In this document: in pieces, positions 27,382 through 34,683 of the stretch
Position numbering within the stretch: the first letter of the stretch is position 1
How the letters are laid out: every line of letters begins with the position of its first letter
Assembly: GCA_963676165.1 (NCBI GenBank)
Contig: OY781043.1
Location: 3,534,001-3,598,000, forward strand
From: JAQIBY01 sp963676165
Lineage (GTDB): Bacteria; Bacteroidota; Bacteroidia; Bacteroidales; ML635J-15
DNA length: 64,000 nt
Reading direction: 5' to 3'
Notes under the pieces: model-generated
Databases searched by the model: none
Told to the model about the DNA's origin: nothing
What the model saw: only the letters and a program-made list of their open reading frames with translations
Program-made: the position numbers and the translations under genes

Positions 27382-28197
27382 ATGAGCAAAGTAAAAAGAC
27401 AAGTAAGAAGAATGTGGTGGGATATTAAAGACATCGCATTTTTTGGTACAAACATTTCAAGAAAAAACGGCATGTTTATGTCAATGGCCAACAGCATTCC
27501 CGTTGGATCAATTTATGATATGGACAAGAATTTCTTCGGAAATTTTACCGACCAAAATTTGGTGTTCACACAAGAAAGTCTGGTGAAAAACTACGCCAAT
27601 TTCCCCAAAATACTAAATGATTCTGTCAAAGCTTCAACCAGTTTTGAATTAGACGTTGTCCAAAACACAGATTTTAATGTGTTTGCGAATATTCTTGAAT
27701 CGGTAAAAATTACAAATATCAGTGCAGAGCTTGAAACCTTAATAAAAAAAGCCAGAAATGTCACTGTTGATATCAAAAGCTGGGGTGTGGATTACATTGA
27801 GGAGGGAGAACTCGCTGTTTTCCTTACTGAAATGGCAAATCAGAATGATCCCCGCATTCAGCAAATAATTGATGGCGACAACTACGTGGCAACACGTGGC
27901 ATATGGATAAAAGGAATTACACTAAAATCAAACATGGAAGAGGAGACTATGACAAAAATCAAAGCCATTGCAGAAGTTAAAGAAATCGACTTAGCAGATG
28001 CAAAAATTGGATTAAATACAGACTCCAGCAATCATCTTGATATCAATCTGGATTTTGACAAAAAATTCTATCCTTTTTTCAAATTCCGCAGTATCAAATT
28101 TGAAAAATCTGAAGATTACTATCTTATTGCAAAGAATCAATCACAAGAAAAAGATGTGATTCTGGATGATGTAAACTTTTCAGAATTCACTGTTTAA
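27382..28197 (+). CDS. Hypothetical cytoplasmic protein
   Basis: 271 aa, no signal peptide and no membrane segment. I do not recognise the family. Visible traits: a basic N-terminus with Trp-Trp, a 'NSIPVGSIYDMDKNFFGNF' segment, repeated amphipathic strands in the middle ('NTDFNVFANILESVKITNI', 'KKARNVTVDIKSWGVDYI'), and an acidic C-terminal tail. It begins 262 bp after the secretion operon, with a possible TATATTTA -7 element shortly upstream, and is followed by a hairpin and a two-membrane-helix protein gene on the same strand. The pair is likely one functional unit; its function is unknown. Confidence 0.65.
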   Translation: MSKVKRQVRRMWWDIKDIAFFGTNISRKNGMFMSMANSIPVGSIYDMDKNFFGNFTDQNLVFTQESLVKNYANFPKILNDSVKASTSFELDVVQNTDFNVFANILESVKITNISAELETLIKKARNVTVDIKSWGVDYIEEGELAVFLTEMANQNDPRIQQIIDGDNYVATRGIWIKGITLKSNMEEETMTKIKAIAEVKEIDLADAKIGLNTDSSNHLDINLDFDKKFYPFFKFRSIKFEKSEDYYLIAKNQSQEKDVILDDVNFSEFTV

Positions 28198-28216
28198 TTA
28201 TATCCAATCAGAAACG

Positions 28217-28265
28217 GAAAGTGATGGATTTCATAGAAATTGTGGAGTGAAAGCCATCGCTTTTC
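28217..28265 (+). terminator. Hairpin between the two genes of the 27.4-29.3 kb unit
   Basis: 28217-28232 and 28249-28265 form an inverted repeat of about 16 bp with one bulge, one G-U pair and one mismatch, followed by a weak T stretch (ATCTTTTAC). It could act as a partial terminator or attenuator setting a lower level of the downstream gene, whose ATG lies 22 nt further on. Confidence 0.4.
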
Positions 28266-28287
28266 ATCTTTTACACTATTTAAACCA

Positions 28288-29301
28288 ATGGAAAATCTCA
28301 ACTACAAATTTCAAAAAGACAAAGCTCAAAAGTTTAAAAAGCTTTTAAATGATCAGATAAATACATTTTGCAAACGCCTCTCCATCTGCGAGCAATACGA
28401 GCACTTAAGCATTTCAGACAAAAATTTGATTTATGTATTCGGATACGAAAACATAATGAACATAATCTGGTACAAAAAGCACATCAAAAGAGAAACGTTT
28501 TGGCGAACATTATACTTTTTCATATCGATAATTCTGTTGCTAGCAATTCCATTTCTTATTTGGTTTATTACTTTTCATTATGCACCGCAAATTGATAATC
28601 TGGAAACGGGGGAAGTTATCATCGGTATTATTTCAATAATACTAACATCCATAATGGCAACTCATAAGTTTATCACTTCCTGGCTTGAAAAGAGAAAATA
28701 TCTAAGTCAATTTTATTTAGCATTTACAGAACTAAAAAATGTATTATTCAGATTAGAAAACGACTATAAAAATGGGCAAGCAATTGATCCCAATGGCAAT
28801 TCACTAAGCAAAGAATTCAAGCACGCTTTAAATCTGGCAATTGTAGAATCGAGAAGACTGGTTACAGAAGAAACCAAACAATATTTTGAGACCTTGTCCT
28901 ATCCAAATACTGATTTCACAAATCTATTAACAAACCCAGCAAACACACTAGTTAAAAGCTTTAAATCTGGGAAATTGGATATCGAAAAATTGAAAGCAGA
29001 AAAGGAGACTTCTGAAAATGAAATTAAAGCAATTCTGCAAGAAATACAGCATACAGAAACAGAATTAAACATAAAAAAGGAACAGGTTACAGCACTAAAA
29101 ATTGAAAAAGAGAGGAAAGCTAAACTATTATCCAAGGATGCAACAACAACGCAATCTGAGACAAGCAAACAAGAAATTCAGCAAATTACACAGGATTATA
29201 ACGCAATTTTAGCTAAACTATCAAGCTTGCAAAGCAATATCATTGAAAAAGAATCAGAGCTTAAAGTAAAAAAAGCAATGGCAAAGCAGTTTTTACGATA
29301 G
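28288..29301 (+). CDS. Two-helix membrane protein with C-terminal coiled coil (SLATT-like topology)
   Basis: 337 aa from ATG 28288; the upstream TTG at 28240 lies inside the preceding hairpin. Two membrane helices occur at about residues 80-100 ('TLYFFISIILLLAIPFLIW') and 112-130, followed by a basic 'WLEKRKYLSQFYLAFTELK' helix, the general layout of SLATT/2TM effector proteins. From about 235 to the end there is a long Lys/Glu-rich coiled coil. The family is not certain. It lies downstream of the 271-aa gene and ends 7 bp before the truncated Rhs fragment, i.e. right at the edge of the toxin array. Confidence 0.6.
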   Translation: MENLNYKFQKDKAQKFKKLLNDQINTFCKRLSICEQYEHLSISDKNLIYVFGYENIMNIIWYKKHIKRETFWRTLYFFISIILLLAIPFLIWFITFHYAPQIDNLETGEVIIGIISIILTSIMATHKFITSWLEKRKYLSQFYLAFTELKNVLFRLENDYKNGQAIDPNGNSLSKEFKHALNLAIVESRRLVTEETKQYFETLSYPNTDFTNLLTNPANTLVKSFKSGKLDIEKLKAEKETSENEIKAILQEIQHTETELNIKKEQVTALKIEKERKAKLLSKDATTTQSETSKQEIQQITQDYNAILAKLSSLQSNIIEKESELKVKKAMAKQFLR

Positions 29302-29307
29302 CTCTAC

Positions 29308-29395
29308 AAAAGGAAACGACCGAGGCGGTTTTGGCCAAATGCTTTGTATGTTGTAGTGGCTGTATGCACAGGACTAAGTTAAGCAATAAAGTTGG
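29308..29395 (-). pseudogene. Truncated fifth Rhs toxin-tail cassette (remnant)
   Basis: This stretch matches the 5' ends of the cassettes at 30993, 32513 and 34147: the codons for 'RLGRF' and the preceding 'TTTYKAFGQN'-like leader, and the untranslated segment before it. The match stops abruptly at 29308, inside the codons that should continue 'FLSPDP'. Everything downstream has been replaced by the plus-strand two-gene unit. It marks a deletion or insertion breakpoint at the end of the array. Confidence 0.7.
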
Positions 29396-29491
29396 AAAAG
29401 GAAAAGTTAAGGCAGTTCAAACTCAAAACTGTTTTCTGGCTTTTGAAGCATAAGCCATACACTTTCCCCATTTTATTCCGTTTCAATGCCT

Positions 29492-29528
29492 AAAAAACAG
29501 TAAAGATGACCAAAAGATCATCTTCACT
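29492..29528 (-). terminator. Rho-independent terminator of the toxin array
   Basis: On the minus strand an 11-bp stem (29528-29518 with 29509-29499, one G-U pair) with an 8-nt loop is followed by GTTTTTTA. It lies about 55 nt after the last immunity-type gene and fits a terminator for the array. Confidence 0.7.
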
Positions 29529-29582
29529 TTAGTAATTTTATCTCTTACGTTTATTGGTTTACAGTATTTTAGAGGCTCAAAC

Positions 29583-29819
29583 TTACTTGACCAATTTATT
29601 TGAAGAATCATCTCTTTTCAATTTAGCATAGTTCTTAATTATTACTTTTGCCAAAATTATACCTGAGAACAACCCAAAAACATACCAAAAATAATAATCT
29701 ATTAACCTAATAAAAATCTCATCCTCTATTTGTTGCCTTACAAAAACAACTAGTACTAACCCTATAATAAAAAAGGTAGAAATGATATAGTATGAATACT
29801 TTATAAACACAATCTTCAT
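29583..29819 (-). CDS. Small two-helix membrane protein, candidate immunity subunit B of cassette 4
   Basis: 78 aa, two hydrophobic helices (about 8-28 and 40-60) and a basic C-terminal tail. Its ATG overlaps the stop of the 64-aa gene (ATGA), so the two are translationally coupled. Its helix 2 pattern 'FGLFSGIILAKVIIKN' resembles 'IGLLVGYYISHISVKH' of the second small protein behind cassette 3, so the two pairs look paralogous. Place directly behind a toxin tail suggests immunity (inference). Confidence 0.65.
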   Translation of the reverse strand: MKIVFIKYSYYIISTFFIIGLVLVVFVRQQIEDEIFIRLIDYYFWYVFGLFSGIILAKVIIKNYAKLKRDDSSNKLVK

Positions 29820-30010
29820 TGATTTTTTTTCTTTTTATGAAAATATAGAATGATTTCTACTATTATTAATCCGAATAAACTAGATCCCAAAATCAAATAT
29901 GAAACAATCTCCCATCTATAACTAAGAGTATCTACAAAAAACAACCTAAACAAAAAAGTTGTCAACAAAAAACCTCTGAAAATATTTCTTATTATAATTA
30001 TACTTTTCAT
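29816..30010 (-). CDS. Small two-helix membrane protein, candidate immunity subunit A of cassette 4
   Basis: 64 aa, two membrane helices and a Lys-rich end 'LYFHKKKKNQ'. Begins 56 bp after the cassette-4 toxin tail and overlaps the next small gene by 4 bp. N-terminus (Met-Lys, Ile, Asn-Ile) and the Tyr-Lys-rich end match the 55-aa protein of cassette 3, supporting a duplicated immunity module. Confidence 0.65.
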   Translation of the reverse strand: MKSIIIIRNIFRGFLLTTFLFRLFFVDTLSYRWEIVSYLILGSSLFGLIIVEIILYFHKKKKNQ

Positions 30011-30066
30011 TTTTTTAATTACGAATTAATGTTTAACAACGCAATTCTACAATTTTCAATATTCAT

Positions 30067-30993
30067 TTAATTACTTGGGAAATTTGGCTTTGGCTGCGAT
30101 GGTCCTATTTCAGTATTATCATATACAGGTTCTTCTTCCTCAGGCACATCTGGCTTTGGCCAAGCTTTTATTAATTCATATATAGATCCCAATCCAATCA
30201 TTGGCCAAAACCATTTTGGAGGCTTACTTCCTAGTGGATAATACCTGTCATTTTGCAACCTTCGGCTCTCAGCATCCAAAAAATACTCTTTTGGCTTCCC
30301 TCTACTAGTTGTGGTCCCCTCTAATTCAGGATTTAATACATTATCAAGGACAGCCTCAGTTATTTCAATAAATATTACTGCAGTAACAGCATCAACGACA
30401 TCTGGCTCAGATAATGGTTCCGGAGGACGAGTATCACTACTTGTAAGTACTACAAGTACTGCAACTGTACCAACTAATGCTGCAGAAGTTGCAAATGTAA
30501 TCTTTAAAACTTGATATCCAATAGGAATAGCTGGTGACAATGCTTCTGTTTTATACTCATTAGGTTCACCCCGGGGAACTGTTTTAGTTTCCTCTTCCTC
30601 TCCATCCGGACCAGGCGGAGGTCCAGACAAATGGCTGTCAGAGTTTGGTGAACCAGATCCACCTCCACTCCCGCATCCGGGACCTGTGGAGCCGCCATTT
30701 CCACCACCACTGCTACCGCCGGTGGGTCCTTGACCAAAATCAATAAAAATAAAAATATCAAAATGTTTTAAATACCAATTGGGTTCACCAATAGAAGGCA
30801 TATCACCAGATTTCCATTCTGAGGTATGTATTCTCCATCCTCTAGCAATCCCTCCACTCGGATCAACCAAATTTACGGGGTTGTTGCCCATGCCGGTATA
30901 GGCTGAGTAAAACTGCCCATAAGGGTCGGGAGAAAGGAAACGGCCGAGGCGGTTTTGGCTAAATACTTTGTATGTTGTAGTAGCTGTAAACAC
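30067..30993 (-). CDS. Orphan Rhs toxin-tail cassette 4
   Basis: 308 aa from GTG 30993, without signal peptide; an in-frame stop lies three codons upstream. Residues about 14-48 repeat the Rhs core end of the 4071-aa protein ('RLGRFLSPDPYGQFY', 'NPVNLVDPSGG'). Next are a Gly/Ser/Pro-rich linker, a membrane-length helix at about 158-180 ('VLKITFATSAALVGTVAVLVV') and the junction 'SEPDVVD'; residues up to there are identical to cassette 3. The final about 110 residues are unique, with a Trp-rich hydrophobic patch 'PKWFWPMIGLGSIYELI'. No known toxin fold is recognised; the membrane-protein immunity pair suggests an inner-membrane target (inference). Probably silent unless recombined onto a full Rhs gene. 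Confidence 0.75.
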   Translation of the reverse strand: MFTATTTYKVFSQNRLGRFLSPDPYGQFYSAYTGMGNNPVNLVDPSGGIARGWRIHTSEWKSGDMPSIGEPNWYLKHFDIFIFIDFGQGPTGGSSGGGNGGSTGPGCGSGGGSGSPNSDSHLSGPPPGPDGEEEETKTVPRGEPNEYKTEALSPAIPIGYQVLKITFATSAALVGTVAVLVVLTSSDTRPPEPLSEPDVVDAVTAVIFIEITEAVLDNVLNPELEGTTTSRGKPKEYFLDAESRRLQNDRYYPLGSKPPKWFWPMIGLGSIYELIKAWPKPDVPEEEEPVYDNTEIGPSQPKPNFPSN

Positions 30994-31006
30994 AGGGTCA
31001 AGTTAA
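30398..31006 (-). repeat. Cassette repeat copy in cassette 4
   Basis: About 609 bp, identical by eye to 31918-32526 except for one base at 30982. Covers the Rhs core, Gly-rich linker and membrane helix of the toxin tail and part of the leader before it. The unique toxin sequence begins at once to the left. Confidence 0.85.
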
Positions 31007-31230
31007 TCAATTAATATTAGAAAAACGAGCGGGCGGAAATTGTGTGGTTGCAATGTGGCGAAGACGCCTAGTTGCAAAAATCGGTTTTAGCTTTACAAAC
31101 TTTTTACTTTCTGACTTTTTAACTGTGTTTACTCCGCCAACTCATTTGAAGCATTACCAGATGTATGGAATCTTCTAATGCTGAAGTTCAGATTTGTTAA
31201 TAGCATTATTTGCCTAACACAGCTTTAAGC

Positions 31231-31437
31231 TTATTTATTTAAATGTTTTACTGAGATATGTGAAATATAATAACCGACAAGTAACCCAATTGCAAAAAAA
31301 AGAATATAAATACAAAAAGTTGAAACTTCCTTGTCGTTTATAGCCCATATAACTGTTACACTTAACAAACTAAGGGCAAATAGTAATTTCACAATATAGA
31401 ACGAATTATACGCTAAATAATACAATATTTTCTTCAT
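31231..31437 (-). CDS. Small two-helix membrane protein, candidate immunity subunit B of cassette 3
   Basis: 68 aa from ATG 31437 (an upstream in-frame TTG at 31458 lies in the previous gene). Two hydrophobic helices and a short basic tail. The ATG overlaps the TGA of the 55-aa gene by ATGA. Paralogous in layout to the 78-aa protein behind cassette 4. Confidence 0.65.
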   Translation of the reverse strand: MKKILYYLAYNSFYIVKLLFALSLLSVTVIWAINDKEVSTFCIYILFFAIGLLVGYYISHISVKHLNK

Positions 31438-31601
31438 TTTTTTTTTAAATAAATCCAAAGATTTGAAACGATTGATAAGGTCAAGAAAAATGCTAATAAT
31501 ACAAATAATAACGATTTAAATTTAAAATTTAAAATACTCATTACTGTTAATACAACAATCATAAAAAGGCTTATGTTTTTAATTAATGAAACTTTTTTCA
31601 T
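31434..31601 (-). CDS. 55-aa two-helix membrane protein, candidate immunity subunit A of cassette 3
   Basis: Short frame of 55 codons, ATG at 31601 and TGA at 31434-31436, 12 bp after the cassette-3 toxin tail. It encodes two membrane helices ('LFMIVVLTVMSIL' and 'LFVLLAFFLTLSIV') and ends in Tyr-Leu-Lys-Lys-Lys. Reality is supported by the ATGA coupling with the next gene and by the same start, topology and Lys end as the 64-aa protein in the same place behind cassette 4. Confidence 0.65.
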   Translation of the reverse strand: MKKVSLIKNISLFMIVVLTVMSILNFKFKSLLFVLLAFFLTLSIVSNLWIYLKKK

Positions 31602-31613
31602 ATTAAAATAATT

Positions 31614-32513
31614 TTACTTTTTTTCATAATAAAACACATCTGGTTCAACACTATTGTTTTGCGTTGTGTCAACTGGTTCTACTTCTGTTGCATCATAAAA
31701 TGTCTTAATTAATGCAATCCCTCCAGCAAGTTGTACGATAAAATCAATTATAGGCTTTCCACTTCCACTAGGAATTGTAATTATATTATCACGAAGCTTA
31801 ATTGGCTTTATATAATCTTTAGGTCTTTCTTCTGTCCACGGCCCCGGGTAATGCTCATTGCCTGTTATTAAATCTCTAGTAATTTTAGCTAGGAAAATCA
31901 TAATTAATTCGTCGACAACATCTGGCTCAGATAATGGTTCCGGAGGACGAGTATCACTACTTGTAAGTACTACAAGTACTGCAACTGTACCAACTAATGC
32001 TGCAGAAGTTGCAAATGTAATCTTTAAAACTTGATATCCAATAGGAATAGCTGGTGACAATGCTTCTGTTTTATACTCATTAGGTTCACCCCGGGGAACT
32101 GTTTTAGTTTCCTCTTCCTCTCCATCCGGACCAGGCGGAGGTCCAGACAAATGGCTGTCAGAGTTTGGTGAACCAGATCCACCTCCACTCCCGCATCCGG
32201 GACCTGTGGAGCCGCCATTTCCACCACCACTGCTACCGCCGGTGGGTCCTTGACCAAAATCAATAAAAATAAAAATATCAAAATGTTTTAAATACCAATT
32301 GGGTTCACCAATAGAAGGCATATCACCAGATTTCCATTCTGAGGTATGTATTCTCCATCCTCTAGCAATCCCTCCACTCGGATCAACCAAATTTACGGGG
32401 TTGTTGCCCATGCCGGTATAGGCTGAGTAAAACTGCCCATAAGGGTCGGGAGAAAGGAAACGGCCGAGGCGGTTTTGGCTAAATACTTTGTATGTTGTAG
32501 TGGCTGTAAACAC
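31614..32513 (-). CDS. Orphan Rhs toxin-tail cassette 3
   Basis: 299 aa from GTG 32513. Residues 1 to about 206 are identical to cassette 4 (Rhs core end, Gly/Ser/Pro linker, membrane helix, 'SEPDVVD'); the last about 93 residues differ completely, with 'HYPGPWTEERPKDYIKPI' and a hydrophobic stretch 'IIDFIVQLAGGIALIKTFY'. No catalytic motif recognised. Both this and cassette 4 have a hydrophobic patch in the unique part and a pair of small membrane proteins behind it, so a pore-forming or membrane-active toxin is plausible (inference). No signal peptide: a donor cassette rather than a free-standing secreted protein. Confidence 0.75.
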   Translation of the reverse strand: MFTATTTYKVFSQNRLGRFLSPDPYGQFYSAYTGMGNNPVNLVDPSGGIARGWRIHTSEWKSGDMPSIGEPNWYLKHFDIFIFIDFGQGPTGGSSGGGNGGSTGPGCGSGGGSGSPNSDSHLSGPPPGPDGEEEETKTVPRGEPNEYKTEALSPAIPIGYQVLKITFATSAALVGTVAVLVVLTSSDTRPPEPLSEPDVVDELIMIFLAKITRDLITGNEHYPGPWTEERPKDYIKPIKLRDNIITIPSGSGKPIIDFIVQLAGGIALIKTFYDATEVEPVDTTQNNSVEPDVFYYEKK

Positions 32514-32526
32514 AGGGTCAAGTTAA
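31918..32526 (-). repeat. Cassette repeat copy in cassette 3
   Basis: Near-identical partner of 30398-31006, offset 1520 bp. A more diverged copy lies in cassette 2 (about 33518-34147). The near identity implies a recent duplication or gene conversion. Confidence 0.85.
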
Positions 32527-32669
32527 GCAATAAAAATTGAAATTGGAAAGACAAAGGCGGTTGTTGTTTCGTTAAACCCATATATTAATGTTAGACTTTT
32601 ATCAGAGAATCATTCTCTCCTAAAAATGCCTTTCTACTTTTTCTATGACAATTCGGTTGAAGCACTATC

Positions 32670-33257
32670 CTATCCATTAAATAGTATACATCTAGCGCAG
32701 AAAAAATCTATTAAAGTAATAAAACTTTTCTTAAAGCCTTCAAAACTATAAAGATTTTCATCGTCAATAATATTTTCAGAATCCGACCATACAATTTCCG
32801 AATAATATTGATTCATAAAACCTTCTATATCTACATCTTCAATCATTTCAAACAATACAGAATCATTAATCATATATATATAGTCCGTTACAATTTGAAT
32901 AAAATTAAATATATCTTCTTTAACATTTAATTCTAAATCATTTACCATATGAACCTTATCCATTTGGGCCAATACAACATCAATATTGACAGTTAAATAT
33001 GGCTCTAGTTTCGATAATAATCTAATCCAGTCTTTTGTGCTTTCCCTATCAGGAATAAGATGATCATATTTGTGTACAAACGATTTTAATTTTACAAATG
33101 TATCAAACACCACAATTCTCTGTTTATTATCTGTAACAATAAAATCATCATAGCTTCTGTCCTTTGTTTTCATTCCGCAAAGAATAAACCATTCATTATT
33201 AGCTATTTTTAATAGCACTAAATATTTATTATACTTTTCTGAAATTTCATTTGTCAT
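32670..33257 (-). CDS. Candidate cytoplasmic immunity protein of cassette 2
   Basis: 195 aa, acidic, no signal peptide and no membrane segment. Its ATG overlaps the stop of the cassette-2 toxin tail by 4 bp (ATGA), the usual toxin-immunity coupling. The toxin tail in front is short and strongly basic, while this protein is rich in Asp and Glu, fitting a tight electrostatic pair in the cytoplasm (inference). No family recognised. Confidence 0.68.
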   Translation of the reverse strand: MTNEISEKYNKYLVLLKIANNEWFILCGMKTKDRSYDDFIVTDNKQRIVVFDTFVKLKSFVHKYDHLIPDRESTKDWIRLLSKLEPYLTVNIDVVLAQMDKVHMVNDLELNVKEDIFNFIQIVTDYIYMINDSVLFEMIEDVDIEGFMNQYYSEIVWSDSENIIDDENLYSFEGFKKSFITLIDFFCARCILFNG

Positions 33258-34147
33258 TTTAATTTATTATTTAGTTTTCTTCTCTTATCCCTAAACCACT
33301 TTTTAACCTTACTCCATTTACTTCCTGGTCCTTTAGTGCCCTGTCCTCCAGTCACTCTATTAGCCAGTTCTGAATCACTTAATCGCCAATCAATTTCCGA
33401 AATATTTGGTCTTGGATAATCTTGTGGCCATATATCTCCTCTTCCTCCTTTTGACATCTCATCTAGGACAGCCTCAGTTATTTCAATAAGTATTACTGCA
33501 CCAACAGCATCGACGACATCTGGCTCAGGTAGTGGTTCCGGAGGACGAGTATCACTACTTGTAAGCACTACAAGTACTGCAACTGTACCAACTAATGCTG
33601 CAGAAGTTGCAAATGTAATCTTTAAAACTTGATATCCAATAGGAATAGCTGGTGACAATGCTTCTGTTTTATACTCATTAGGTTCACCCCGGGGAACTGT
33701 TTTAGTTTCCTCTTCCTCTCCATCCGGACCAGGCGGAGGTCCAGACAAATGGCTGTCAGAGTTTGGTGAGCCAGATCCACCTCCACTGCCGCTTCCGGGA
33801 CCTGTGGAGCCGCCATTTCCGCCACCACCACCACCATAATAGCGATTTGTTGGAGCTGTAGACATCCATCCAGAAAAATCAACCCAAAGACTTCTTTCAA
33901 ACAATTCGGTATAAATATACAAATAGGTATTTGGATCACGTACTGTTGCCCCAACCACCTCATATCTAGCGTGTTCATAATAATCTGGTGGAATGTGGAT
34001 CATCCCACCACTCGGGTCAACCAAATTTACGGGGTTGTTGCCCATGCCGGTATAGGCTGAGTAAAACTGCCCGTAAGGGTCGGGTGAAAGGAAACGACCG
34101 AGGCGATACTGGTTGAAAGCGTTATATGTTGTCATGGCTGTATGCAC
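33254..34147 (-). CDS. Orphan Rhs toxin-tail cassette 2
   Basis: 297 aa from GTG 34147 (ATG 34135 also possible). Rhs core end at residues about 14-48, a linker unlike those of cassettes 3 and 4 (residues 49-105), then the shared Gly/Ser/Pro region, membrane helix and 'PEPDVVDAV' junction. Residues after 'EITEAVLDEM' are unique, about 65 aa, ending in a Lys/Arg-rich helix 'KWSKVKKWFRDKRRKLNN'. The basic end suggests nucleic-acid contact, but I see no nuclease motif. The core segment shares 98 bp of apparently perfect identity with the giant Rhs gene. Confidence 0.75.
   Translation of the reverse strand: MHTAMTTYNAFNQYRLGRFLSPDPYGQFYSAYTGMGNNPVNLVDPSGGMIHIPPDYYEHARYEVVGATVRDPNTYLYIYTELFERSLWVDFSGWMSTAPTNRYYGGGGGGNGGSTGPGSGSGGGSGSPNSDSHLSGPPPGPDGEEEETKTVPRGEPNEYKTEALSPAIPIGYQVLKITFATSAALVGTVAVLVVLTSSDTRPPEPLPEPDVVDAVGAVILIEITEAVLDEMSKGGRGDIWPQDYPRPNISEIDWRLSDSELANRVTGGQGTKGPGSKWSKVKKWFRDKRRKLNNKLK
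34002..34099 (-). repeat. 98-bp Rhs core repeat shared with the giant Rhs gene
   Basis: Identical by eye to 38623-38720. Encodes the end of the Rhs core just before the variable toxin and so is a natural crossover point for tail exchange. Slightly diverged copies lie at about 30868-30951 and 32388-32471. Confidence 0.85.
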
Positions 34148-34298
34148 AGGACTAAGTTAAGCAATAAAGTCGGAAATTGGAAAAGTATAGGCAAGCTTTG
34201 CTTTCGAACTCACGCTGCCTTTTATTATTTGCTCAAAATTCACATTTAAGCCAGTTTTTCTGCTAATTTGTTTGAAGCATTACTCATAATTATCATTC

Positions 34299-34682
34299 TC
34301 AATCCTCAAGAAAATCCAATTCAAATCTGATTTTCTCGCCAGTCTCTTTCTTATACAAATAAAGCAAGCGACTGCCTGGCTTGTGAACCAGAGAATCTCC
34401 AACTACAGCATAATCATACAAAATATTGTTACAGTTTGAGGAAATAAATGCTCGCAAACCAAGTGTTTTTCCACTTTTTGTCTCGATCAAGGTCGTTCCT
34501 TTATATTTTTCAACAAAGGTAATGGTTTCATAAACAGCCTCATCATTTTTCAAAACAGGGTATTCATCAAAAACATTTGATGTCATATTAAATCCTATAA
34601 AGACTAGAAAAACAAAACCAATAATAAATATCGGAACAATAAATAAAACATTTCTTCTTGTGTGTTTGTTTGAATTTTCCAT
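34299..34682 (-). CDS. Single-pass membrane protein, candidate immunity protein of cassette 1
   Basis: 127 aa from ATG 34682, which starts 1 nt after the stop of the toxin tail; ATG 34697 would overlap it. One membrane helix (about 13-34) and an extracytoplasmic beta-rich domain with an 'LIETKSGKTLGLRAF' hairpin. Position suggests immunity to the cassette-1 tail. No family recognised. Confidence 0.62.
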   Translation of the reverse strand: MENSNKHTRRNVLFIVPIFIIGFVFLVFIGFNMTSNVFDEYPVLKNDEAVYETITFVEKYKGTTLIETKSGKTLGLRAFISSNCNNILYDYAVVGDSLVHKPGSRLLYLYKKETGEKIRFELDFLED

Positions 34683-34683
34683 A

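Noticed and set aside
27382..28197. Bacterial gasdermin as identity of the 271-aa protein
   Set aside because: Size is similar, but there is no N-terminal Cys for lipidation, no protease gene beside it and no convincing motif.
30504..30761. 85-aa frame duplicated at 32024-32281 and in part at 33622-33978
   Set aside because: It is out of frame inside the toxin-tail cassettes and is repeated only because the underlying DNA is repeated.
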